DNA from: Sebastes aleutianus
Taxonomy: Eukaryota; Chordata; Actinopteri; Perciformes; Sebastidae
Length of the DNA stretch: 64,000 nt
Reading direction: 5' to 3'
NCBI GenBank assembly: GCA_916700875.1
Contig: CAKAKS010000067.1
Coordinates: forward strand, 24,540,591-24,604,590
Shown: positions 12,481 to 22,075 of the stretch, one piece after another
How the letters are laid out: each line of letters begins with the position of its first letter
Position numbering within the stretch: the first letter of the stretch is position 1
Notes under the pieces: generated by a model
Told to the model about the DNA's origin: nothing
Database searches by the model: none
What the model saw: the letters and a program-made list of their open reading frames with translations, nothing else
Translations under genes and position numbers: made by a program

Positions 12481-12725
12481 TCTATACGATATCCAGAGCA
12501 TTAATATAATATATATTTAATATATAATATATTAATATAGCCGCAAAACAGATATTTGCTATGTAAAGATATAGAGGAGTAATGTCTACCTGAGCAGAGA
12601 ATGACCAACGCCGTTGTCATGGTAGCGTGGCACCCACCCTCCTCCGGTCCCCCCTCAGGTAAACACTGTTAGCATCGTTTGCTGCGAGCCGCTGGCTCAG
12701 CCGTCGCTATGTTGAGAGCTGTGCA
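12481..12725 (-). repeat. Dispersed repeat, copy B of an inverted pair
   Basis: The reverse complement matches 10480-10868: 'aaagatatagaggagtaatg' with 'tctacctgagcagagaatga', then the GC-rich part with 'tcaggtaaacactgtt'. An AT-rich insertion (ata/tat run near 12502-12538) lies where copy A has the compact 'tatattaatgctc'. Confidence 0.65.
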
Positions 12726-12944
12726 GAGGCAATGGAAATGCTCCTAATCTCACACTGAGCACCTAAAGAGTTTGCTTTACATCACAAGGAACTAGATATA
12801 TACAGTATATATAGATGTAGACAAACTTGTGGAAATTGAATAGGATATAGGCCTAATGTAAACAATGTCAATTGCCTCATTGTTATTGTCTCAGGACTAT
12901 AACAGGACTGCCTAATCACGTTGTTTTTTTTTTAAAAGCTGTCC

Positions 12945-13590
12945 CTTTAAGGAACAGTGTGTAACATTTCAAGGGATCTACTAGCAGAAATGGAATATAA
13001 TATTAATAAGTATGTTTTCTTTAGTGTATAATCACCTGAAAATCAGAATCGTGTTTTCGTTAGCTTAAAATGAGCCGTTTATATCTACATAGGGAGCGGG
13101 TCCTCTCTCCTTTAAAGGGGTCCCTTGACCTCTGACCTCAAGATATGTGAATGAAAATGGGTTCTATGGGTACCCACGAGTCTCCCCTTTACAGACATGC
13201 CCACTTTATGATAATCACATGCAGTTTTGGGGCAAGTCATAGTCAAGTCAGCACACTGACACACTGACAGCTGTTGTTGCCTGTTGGGCTGCCATGTTAT
13301 GATTTGAGCATATTTATTTAATGCTAAATGCAGTACCTGTGAGGGTTTCTGGACAATATTTGTCATTGTTTAGTGTTGTTAATGGATTTCCAATTATAAA
13401 TATATACATACATTTGCATAAAGCAGCATATTTGTCCACTCCCATGTTGATAAGAGTATTAAATACTTGACAAATCTCCCTTTAAGGTTAATTTTGAACA
13501 GATAAAAAAATGTGCAATTCATTGGGATTAACTATAGACAATCATACGATTAATCACAATTAAATATTTTAATCGTTTGACAACCCTAGT
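12945..13590 (+). repeat. Composite of two dispersed fish repeats
   Basis: The first part (about 12945-13105) begins 'aaggaacagtgtgtaacatt' and reaches 'agggagcgggtcctct'. The second part (about 13115-13590) begins 'cccttgacctctgacctcaa' and ends with a run of GATTAA-like motifs and 'gacaaccctagtt'. The two parts are different common teleost repeat families joined here. The minus-strand frame at 13112-13366 is a by-product. Confidence 0.65.
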
Positions 13591-13968
13591 TCAAATTCAA
13601 TCAAAACTGAAGATTTCAAATTGAGTTTATGAGAGAATCATTCACTCGCATCATTGAAGTGGGCACAACCCTTTAGTTGAGGAGGCTACCAGAGAATAAT
13701 AAGTGATGAGATAGTGCAGACATGCTCTCTCTTGTGTCACTGAATTATTGTAAATTAAGGATGGCAAGTTGCCCCTCTTAATTTACATGCGTTGCCATTG
13801 GCAACGCTAAAATTAAAGGGGGGGAAATGTGCACCTGTTTTCTTCTTCTTCTTCTGTGGACAAAAAAAAATGAAGTGACAAATACTATTATCAACAAAAT
13901 AAGCTTAGACTGTCCAAAAACTTAAGCAGATTAAGTAAGTAGAGTAAGGCCATATGTGTGTCTGCGAG

Positions 13969-13972
<4 letters not shown>

Positions 13973-14028
<56 letters not shown>
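13973..14028 (+). repeat. (GA)n microsatellite upstream of shisal2a
   Basis: About 28 uninterrupted GA units lie some 230 bases 5' of the shisal2a start codon, so they may sit in its promoter or 5'UTR. Confidence 0.95.
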
Positions 14029-14031
<3 letters not shown>

Positions 14032-14157
14032 AGTTTTCTTCAGATTCAATGTTTCCTCCTCCATCCTTCTGTGTGTCCAATTACCGTGGAGCACAGAGCA
14101 GATGGAGAGACACACCGGTGTAACATCACCTTCACACTGTTGCAGGCTGCAGGGATC

Positions 14158-14193
14158 TTCTTCTTCTTCTTCTTCTTCTTCTTCTTCTTCTTC
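14158..14193 (+). repeat. (TTC)n microsatellite in the shisal2a 5' region
   Basis: Twelve TTC units, with a second, shorter TTC run at 14219-14234 just before the shisal2a start codon. Both could be in the 5'UTR. Confidence 0.92.
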
Positions 14194-14255
14194 ACTTTAA
14201 ACTCTGGATAACAGGTGTTTTTCTTCTTCTTCTTCATTCATCCCCCTGTTGCAGC

Positions 14256-16210
14256 ATGAGCTCTGAATGCAGCAGCTACTCCAGCGCTGACGGTGTGTTA
14301 GTGGACGGATTCTTGTGCCCCAGACCTGGAAATGCTGCTGCTGCCGTCTACTGCTGCGGCTTTAATGATGTCAAGTACTGCTGCGATGATCCCAACAGTT
14401 TTTTCCCCTACGAGTATGGATACATGTGGTGGCTGAGGTGAGGGCAATATTTACATTTTTTTTTTTATCTCCCTATTGTTAGTTTTCACTGTCTTACTTA
14501 TTTTGTCATTTTGGGACTCCTAAATATTATAGAGAAGTTGTTGGCTATGCAGTCATATCCTATCATAATAAACAGATAAGCTGTGTATGTTGTTATAACA
14601 TTGTTCACTATCCAGAAATGTGGCTTTCTTGTATAGATAGATTCTCTTGTGATTCAGCAACAACAAATATCTTTTCAAAAGTTAATTATATCAGCTGCTG
14701 GAGTGATTTTGTATTTGTATCCATCCCAGCTCTCTCGTATATTTTCTGTTTTTATTTTTATATATACTCTTTTTTTATATTCTCATTATCGTTATATTCC
14801 TATTTATCATTTGTTTATTTATTTTGGTCCTTGTGCTGCTGCAACACCTGAATTTCTCTTCTGAGGATCAATGAAGGCTTATCCTATCTTATCTTATCTT
14901 ATCTTATCTTATTTTATCTTATCTTATCTTATCTTATCTTATCTTATAACAGTTACAGCTACATATTTTGATTTATTTAATTTGTGGATAACAATGCATA
15001 TTACATATTTACTTCTACATTTCTACTTTAATGCAACATCTAATCTCATATCCTTTACTGAATATTTAATCTTTCCATATTTTAAATTTCCTCTTTTTGT
15101 ATTCCTTTTTCCATCCATCATCCTGTCCCCTTTTACTTCCCTCTCCTCATCTCTCTTATTTTCTTCTACTCTTCCTCTCCTCTCTTCTCCTATTCTCTAC
15201 TCCTCCTCTCTCCTTGTCTCCTGTCCTCTCTTCTCTCCTTGTCTTCTCTCCTCCTCTCTCCTCCTCGCTCTTCCTCTCCTCTCTTCTTCTCCTCTCTCCT
15301 TGCCTCTTCTTCTCTCCTCCTCTCCTCTTCTCCTCTCTCCTTGTCTCCTCTCCTCCTCCTCTCTACTCCTCCTCTCTCCTTGTCTTCTCTTCTCCTCTCT
15401 CCTTGTCTCCTGTCCTCTCTCCTCCTGTCCTTTCCTCCTCCTCTCTCCTTGTCTCCTCTCCTCTCTTCTCTCCTTGTCCTCTCTTCTCCTCTCTCCTCCT
15501 CACACTTCCTCTCCTCTCTTCTCATCCTATCTCCTTATCTCCTCCTCTCCTCCTCTCTACTCATTCTCTCTCCTTGTCTTCTGTTCTCCTCTCTCCTTGT
15601 CTCCTCTCTCTTCCTCTCCTCCTCTCTCCTCCTCACTCTTCCTCTCCTCTCCTCCCCTCTCCTCCTCTCTACTCCTCCTCTCTACTTGTCTTCTCTTCTC
15701 CTCTCTCCTCCTCACTCTTCCTCTTCTCTCCTCTCCTCTCCTCCTCCTCTCTCCTTGTCTCCTCTCCTCTTCTCATCGCTCTTCCTCTCCTCTCTCCTTG
15801 TCTCCTCTCCTCCTCCTCTTTACTCATCTTCTCTCCTTGTCTTCTCTTCTCCTCTCTCCTTGTCTCCTCTCCTCCTCCTCTCTTCTCTTCTCCTCTCCTC
15901 TTCTCCTCTCTCATTGTCTCCTCTCCTCCTCTCCTCTCTTCCTCTATTCCTCTCTACTCCTTCTCTTTCCTTGTCTCCTCTCCTCTCTTCTCTCCTTGTC
16001 TTCTGTTCTCCTCTCTCATTGTCTCCTCTCTCTTCCTCTCCTCTCCTCTCCTCTCCTCTCCTCTCCTCTCAGTATTGGTGCTCTGGTTGGTCTATCCATT
16101 GCAGCGGTGGTCCTTCTTGCCTTCCTCATCACCGTATGTGTCCTCTGCTATCTCTTCATCGCCACCAAACCCAGTCGTCTTGACAACGGCCTACCCCTCA
16201 GAGCGCCAGG

Positions 16211-16250
<40 letters not shown>

Positions 16251-16608
16251 TGTAGGCTCTTTCACTCTAACACTAATTAGTTTCATACCGATGTGCTCTT
16301 TCTGAAAGCCTTTGATTCAGATCAAATCACTGCAATTCTCAGGTTTAAATTACCCTTTTTTCTGTGATTGATGCACAGAAAACTGTGTGAGTTTGAACTT
16401 AAAATGACTTTCTCTGTGCTTTTCAGCAGGAGATCCCAGCGAGGGTTCCAGTCATGTGAGAGCGACCTGCGTCTCTGGTCCGCAGGGATTCAGAAAACAC
16501 TTCATGAGCAGGAAGCTGGACTGTGATAACCAGCCGCCAGACCCAGAGCTCCTGTTCCAGAAATGTTTCACAGCTACCGTCTCCGGCAGGAAAGTGGAAA
16601 ATTCCTAG
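14256..16608 (+). CDS. shisal2a: shisal2a (shisa-like 2A, FAM159A homologue), three coding exons
   Basis: A small single-pass membrane protein of 166 residues; its role is poorly known. Coding exons are 14256-14437, 16073-16209 and 16427-16608 (stop TAG), with phases that join exactly (182+137+182 = 501 bases). Exon 1 gives MSSECSSYSS, then a shisa-type cysteine module: CPRPGN at 21-26, CC at 33-34 and CC at 42-43, followed by DDPNSFFPYE and YMWWL up to residue 60. Exon 2 gives the transmembrane helix, about residues 62-90 (from IGALVGLS to CYLFI), and a short cytoplasmic segment. Exon 3 gives a cytoplasmic tail ending KCFTATVSGRKVENS, which recalls the HHCFMATV region of the mammalian protein. 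Donors are AG|gtgagg and G|gttagt; acceptors are ctctcag|T and the tandem ttttcagcag. No cleavable signal peptide is evident, as expected for this subfamily. Intron 1 carries a LINE tail and a long pyrimidine tract. Confidence 0.95.
14600..14946 (+). mobile_element. LINE 3' tail with (CTTAT)n in shisal2a intron 1
   Basis: A T-rich segment runs into 'cttgtgctgctgcaacacct', 'gaggatcaatgaaggc' and then about 13 copies of a TTATC pentanucleotide (14880-14946). This matches the 3'UTR plus simple tail of L2-like fish LINEs. No coding part remains. The left boundary is approximate. Confidence 0.65.
15110..16072 (+). repeat. Long polypyrimidine minisatellite abutting the shisal2a exon 2 acceptor
   Basis: About 950 bases are almost only C and T on the plus strand, built of degenerate CTCTCCTTGTC / TCCTCTCCTCC units; the motif CTCTCCTTGTC or a one-base variant occurs more than a dozen times. 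It ends in an exact (TCTCC)n run at about 16034-16070 and then the AG of the exon 2 acceptor (16071-16072). Stop codons all need purines, so all three forward frames stay open for hundreds of codons; these are not genes. The mirror-like pyrimidine/purine strand bias makes triplex (H-DNA) formation possible. Confidence 0.95.
16213..16246 (+). repeat. (GT)n microsatellite directly at the shisal2a exon 2 donor
   Basis: About 16 GT units start only 3-4 bases after the exon/intron junction at 16209/16210. In the transcript this would be a UG run beginning next to the 5' splice site. Confidence 0.92.
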
Positions 16609-17440
16609 TAGGCTGCTGAGAGACTTCTGAGAAAAAAGAGGGGCCAGCAGTCCAGAGATGAATCTGGAGGCAGACTGCGCTGCCAGGGGACGCTGGGGAG
16701 GATGACATAATGAGGTGTGCATGGCGGCTGAATGGAGTAAATATCAAGTCACACTAACGGGAAAACGTACTACTCTAAGTGCTTTACATCTCACACTTAA
16801 GTTTGCACAATGAAGGCTCAGAAAAGCCTTGATTGAATTTCTTCCCACGCTACTCTCCTCCTCATGGCTGCATTGTTAAGTGTTAAGTGTTTCAGCACCT
16901 TGCGGCGGAGATCAAGAGCATAAGGATGGAAATCAATCATCCATCATCTTCTCGGAAAATACTTGTTATAAGTGGCCTCAAGAAGGCAAAAGACGTGTTG
17001 AGTCATTAAGGCGTACGGCAGTGCAACTGGGGACACAAGCCAAGTGTTACGATCCAGTTTACACTCAGGATTCTTATTATTATGTGTATAGATAAGGATG
17101 CCGAAAATGTGGCTTACAGCAGGAAAAAGAGCCGGACACACCGAGACAACAGCAGAGTCTGAACAGCCACGCCGTAAAGTCAGGGTGCACCCTGGTGAAG
17201 AAGGGTGCTGTGGCTAGATTTTACTCAGGGACTGGAGGATTTGTGGGGAACATCTACAGTGTGATGAGACAAGAAAAACGACAGCGTTGGTTATTTATTC
17301 AAATGCTTTAAAAGTCTCCTGACAACAGACCTCGTGCAAGTTTTGACTCGAGTTTGGGATCGACATCTGTCTCCTACCAACAGTCAGAGCTGGATTCTTT
17401 TAACCGTGGCCAATTTCAGTCAGAGACACATGAAAGATGA
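16609..17440. other. shisal2a 3' flank
   Basis: This must contain the shisal2a 3'UTR, but I could not find a canonical AATAAA polyadenylation signal close to the stop, so the transcript end is not placed. Short frames here are not convincing. Confidence 0.4.
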
Positions 17441-17444
17441 TTAT

Positions 17445-17616
17445 TTTTTTTTGGGTGTTTTTATTTTTATTTGACAGCTGCCAGTGAAGAGGCAGAGAGG
17501 AAACTGAGACATTTTATATCTATGGATATGACCAAGGTCCTCAGCTGGAACTAAACCGGGGATGTAGTGGACAGTTTTGTGGGATGCGCCTTAACCATTC
17601 GGCTATCAGGTCGCCA
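17445..17616 (-). mobile_element. tRNA-derived SINE (tRNA-Leu-like head)
   Basis: Read on the minus strand, the head carries TAGCCGAATGG (A box, 17605-17595) followed by TTAAGGCGC, and GGTTTAGTTCC (B box, 17557-17547). The body then runs through a pyrimidine-rich part to AATAAAAATAAAAAC and an A-rich tail near 17450. The layout matches RNA polymerase III promoter boxes of tRNA-Leu/Ser type plus a SINE tail, so it is a SINE, not a functional tRNA gene. Confidence 0.75.
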
Positions 17617-17654
17617 TGAATTATAGCAAATGGTTATACATGTAGATTCTCGCT

Positions 17655-18313
17655 TTAAACCTGCAGTAGGCAGACTTTTTTTGGCATCATTGGGCAAAAA
17701 TTCCATAATAACCTTTCAGCATATTTTAATTCAAGTGTTCTGAGAGATAACTAGACTTCTGCACCTCCTCATGGCTCTGTTTTCAGGCTTTAGAAAATCT
17801 AGCCCCTGACGGGAGACTTTGGCCAATCACAGGTCATTTCAGAGAGAGAGCGTACCTATTGGCTGTTCTCCTGCTGATGGGCGGTGCTTGGTATTTCCTC
17901 CACTGATCTCAACATGGCTGCTGGGTCACAAACTTTCTCATTTTACAGCTAAACAGTACACTACAAAATGTTTCTGAAAACATTTGAGGAGAGAAATAGG
18001 CATTACAGTAACAGACTATTGATTCATAATTGATCACCGCTGCCTAGTTTGACCGTTTGATCGTAGTCCGCGAGTGATTGACAGCTGCTCAGAGACGGCT
18101 GGCTCCAGCTCGGCTCTGATTGGTTGATTTCCTCCAGTCTGTGAAATCTTGCAGATGCCATTAGGAGCACCAGAGGACACCGGAGGACACAGAGGCACAT
18201 GATATTTTTCAGATTACCTGTCTCATACACTACTGTCATGGATATAGTGACCGTTTTATAAAAATAACTTTTTTTAATCATACTTGCTCCAATTCTACCC
18301 ACTGCTGCTTTAA
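17655..18313 (-). mobile_element. Short TIR element, copy 3 of 3
   Basis: The same family as 2471-3118 and 3747-4363, in the orientation of copy 2. The ends TTTAAACCTGCAGTAGGCAG and CTACCCACTGCTGCTTTAAA are inverted repeats of about 20 bases with a few mismatches. This is the best-preserved copy for defining the termini. The minus-strand frame 18024-18350 is derived from it. Confidence 0.78.
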
Positions 18314-19154
18314 ATGGTACTCTCATGATAATCTGAGTCACAACAAACATTCTGTTGAGAGAATAATAATAACTAATTAGATAATCACTAAATCTTTTTT
18401 TGTGATCACATTTTTTTTTTTACTTAAATATGCGCACAGAAAGAAAGAAACTTCTCAGGACATATATGACAGACAACATTTCTCTCAAAAGTGGTGCCAT
18501 GACAATACACTAACTATACCACAACAAATGATCCACACAATGACCGATACCACGACAAAACCAACAGCACAATCAACCACCCATGACACCTCCCTGCGAG
18601 GGTTTACGTATTTACAGTAACTAAACTAAAACTAAATCTTAGTTAAATCGACAATACCAACATTAAAGCACATAAAGGGCGGTGGAGCTGTGGCAGCAGC
18701 TGGCATGAGCATAATCAACAGAGTGACAATGATAGGCGCCAAGTTAAAGACCTTTTCATTGACATTCTGTTGCTAGGGGCGACAGCTTTAGTCCAAGTTT
18801 ACTCCCTGTCAGCTGCTGCATCATCAAACATTGCAACAGGAAATACAAAGGGGCCCATTTATGATGTTTATGTTGCCAAGTTTTGGTGCTTTCAAATGGG
18901 GTCGTGTTTACCGTGTTCACGAGAAGAGTCCATATGAAAGTTTCTGAAAGCTCCGAGTCCATAGAAGTTAATTTTTCAGTGCATAATAAGTTAATATATT
19001 GTAATTTTAGTTGTATATTGTTTTTCTTCGGGATCTTATAATAGGTCTGAGGAAAATGTTGATATTCCCAACTGCCCCTCTCTGTCATTATGCCTTTGCA
19101 TTTACTGCATCATGTTACCCACTTGATAGCTTGCTAAATTGTTAGCCTCTGTGG
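18314..19154. other. Intergenic DNA with a probable repeat
   Basis: Sequence from about 18740 to 19090, with 'gttgctaggggcgacagc' and 'gtgtttaccgtgttcacgag', resembles a fish repeat. The rest is AT-rich with no gene recognised. Confidence 0.35.
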
Positions 19155-19740
19155 CTTCTAGACCAGAGGATGTATTAAGAGAACCGGATACAACGTTGGA
19201 GGCGGGGCCCCGTTCATTGCTATAAAAGTTGCTCAGTGACGCATGATGTCAAGATGGCTCGACTTTCGACTGGAACAGTACCCGGATCTTCCGGCGATCT
19301 TCCGCATCCATTGGGCCCATGGAGCCCATTGGCGCTCGGTCACATGGCTCGGTCACGGGGGTCAAAACGTCAAGCTGTCGTCACGGCTTGTTAACTCCGC
19401 CTCCCAGCCCTCGCTCCAGCCTCGGTCTGCATCTCATTCACATGAACGGAGGGAGGGAAATAACTCTGTATTCAGCTATTAGTGCGTTTTACAACTTTTA
19501 GGACCTAATGATTTAAATAAGGGCTATTCAAATGTTCTTACTGGGAAGTTGATTCACCTAAAAAAAATGATCCGCTGAGTTACAGATGTTTCTTTCCCAA
19601 TGTAAGTCTATGGGAAAAAGTCTTTTTTGGGCACAATGGCATCACGTCACGGACATGGAAGTTGTAGTACCACCGTTTGGCCACTAAGAATAATTGTCAT
19701 CAACGACCGACGCTTTTCCTGGGGGCTTGTTCTAGACGCC
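19155..19740 (+). repeat. Dispersed repeat, copy A of the 19/21-kb inverted pair
   Basis: The block 'gttggaggcggggccccgtt' at about 19195 and the following 'gttgctcagtg', 'cttccggcgatcttccgcat' and 'gagggagggaaa' parts occur in reverse complement at about 21205-21500. It contains the short frames 19243-19482 and 19319-19501, which are not genes. The right boundary is approximate. Confidence 0.65.
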
Positions 19741-21204
19741 GACAGTAACGTTAATATTGCAGTTGCTTAGCAGCGGTGTTCTCACGACTTAACCACTTGA
19801 ACGCCAAGCATATTGTGTACACAAGCTCACGAGTTTCATTTGAAGGCACCATTTGGCCCACTCGACTCCTGCATGAATATGATTGGATGTTACTAGTCAG
19901 CTGATTATGATCATGAATCCATCAGCTGATACCAATCAGCTAATATAAGTGGGACTTCAGTGCTCTGCCTGAACTGATGGGGGTGCTTGTTACTTAAACT
20001 AACCAAATATTAGGCCGCATTCAGACAGACTTAGCTGTGCATAAAGAAATGCAGCCCCCTCATTCATTTGAATGAGCCCAGTCCGGTGACGCGGAGGGAG
20101 TGTCGATGTTGACTGTCTGGCAAAAAAGTTGAACCTGGCTCAGCTTTTCCAGTGGTGATGAAAGATAATGTACCAACTTGATCATTTCTGAGATGTAAAA
20201 TCTTGTCTAAGGGTATTATGTGCAGTGTTTGGGCGTCTGGTAAGCTTTCAAATTCACACACCTGCTGCTCAGACTTCTTTTGTTGTATTTCATAGCTGCC
20301 ACCAACGCAGCGCTGTGCGTTTTAACGCATTGAGACGGCAGATGAGAAAAAGCTTACATGAATAATTTCTGTAACATCATTTGGGTCGATGGGAGGCAAT
20401 AAAAATGACATTTTCTTGTCGTTTAGGTATAGTGTGTGATACCAGGCAGCCTCTGAGACAGTCAGTGGTTGAAACTGTAGAAAAACAGCTGAGCTGCCGT
20501 CTCCCTCTCTGAGGTTATTCAGTCTGACGTTGTGCTCCAGGTGTAGGTGACAACAGGTTTGCTGATTGTTGAAAAGAACATCTCATGCTCCTTATTTTTC
20601 AGCAAGTTTCTAAGTAGCGCCGAAAAAGCACAATGGACGTTGCCAGCCTACCAGTATACACCGAGTGTAAAGATGGATGTTTTTCAGGACAATCATAAAG
20701 CTTTCTGACCACTGTGCCACTGAGCTATAAGGGCATTTTTTCAGTCTCTTTTATTCAATGATTCCAAACTAACCAACTTAAAGGATGCGTTCATCTTTTT
20801 TTTAAATCTGTCTTAAAACAATAAGGGCATGTTACAGCAGCCTTTTAGCTTTTGTCTGAAGAGATCTGATTGCTTTACAGTGCTGCTTTATATAAAAAGA
20901 GATCACAAGGCTGCATTCCTGTAGACACACCAACCCAGTCGCCGGAAAAAAATGTTAGTATTGTACATTTATGCAAACCACGGGATATGTTGAATGTCGG
21001 CCTTCCTTATGTAATTTTATATAACAACTGTAAAGTCAACGTTTGCTTTTGGTTTCACACGGGACACAGACAGCGGTCTCCTGGGTGAAGGTCCTGTGCC
21101 CTTAGTGGACTTTCTCTCTTGTTATACTCGTTATTGCACCACGTAACTTTCACTAAAAGACGCTCGATATACTACGGCACTTGCTCTGCGTGTCACTCGT
21201 ACTC
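19741..21204. other. Spacer between inverted repeat copies
   Basis: Non-coding. A tRNA-like head ('tagctcagtggcacagtggt', minus strand, near 20710-20733) is present but has no recognisable B box. No gene seen. Confidence 0.4.
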
Positions 21205-21500
21205 AGGCCCCCAGGAAGTGAAGCAAATTTTACATAGTTTCCCTTCCTCCGTTCATGTCAATGAGACACAGACTGAGAGCTGGACCGAGGGCTTGGAGGC
21301 GGTGTTAAAGGAAACGCTAGTGCACCCGCTCTACGGAACCCAATGGATACGGAAGATTGCCGGATGATCTGGGTAATTTTATACTCTGAAGTCAAGCTTT
21401 TTTTGCTTTATGCGCCACTGAGCAACTTTCATAGGAATGAACGGGGCCCCGCCTCCAACACTGTATCCATTTTTTATACATACATCCAAGATTATAGAGT
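21205..21500 (-). repeat. Dispersed repeat, copy B of the 19/21-kb inverted pair
   Basis: The reverse complement starts with 'ggatacagtgttggaggcgg' and continues in register with copy A through 'gttgctcagtggcgcat', 'ccggcaatcttccgtatcca' and 'gacatgaacggaggaaggga'. Confidence 0.68.
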
Positions 21501-22075
21501 GCTCCAGGGATGATGTATTTTTGTGGGCCAACCAGGAAGTTAGCATCGCCCTGGGTTCCCTCCACAAAAGCCAATGTGATTTTTCCTTTGGGTTTCGGAT
21601 TATTGCAGAAAATAAACTCTGTGGCAAACAAACCTTTAGGATACTTACACGTTTTGTTCAGCAAGATAATCTTCACAAAAAAACTCCACTTTTATGATTT
21701 TTGAAGTGTGAATGCAATCGCCAGAAGTAAAAAGCTAACGTTAGGCTATAAACGAACTACACCACGGTCACATGAGCCTGAGTATAAACCATGAGGCTGT
21801 AAGGGCGGACGAGTCGGTGTGATGACGTTTAGTAGTCTCATTTAGCCACTTGTTAGCAACCGCCTTTTTTAAGACACATTGATGTATTTTATGTCGTAGA
21901 ACAAAACATTAAAATCTCTGAAGCTTGTGTTAAACACAGACCGTATTTCAGGCATCTAAATAAAAACCCATTCAAAAAACCCATTGACTTCCAGACAAGG
22001 GAACCGGAAGTGCTAAAATGCTAACTCATTTCCGTGTTGTAGCACTCTATAACACGTAACTTGTAATAATGGTCG
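21501..22075. repeat. Probable dispersed teleost repeat
   Basis: Blocks 'gaagttagcatcgccctggg', 'cattgacttccagacaaggg' and 'ccggaagtgctaaaatgcta' resemble a widespread fish repeat. It abuts copy B. The overlapping short frames on both strands (21379-21704) are by-products. Confidence 0.5.

Noticed and set aside
15190..15525. Arg/Glu-rich minus-strand frame (also 15669-15914)
   Set aside because: The purine-rich complement of the same minisatellite; no real coding content.
14871..16214. 447-codon open frame (and 402-, 314-codon relatives)
   Set aside because: Composed of Ser/Leu/Pro/Phe from a pyrimidine repeat that cannot contain stop codons; only the last part, from 16073, is real shisal2a exon 2.
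20708..20736. tRNA-like string on the minus strand (tagctcagtggcacagtgg)
   Set aside because: Only an A-box-like head; no B box or cloverleaf could be followed. Probably a SINE fragment.
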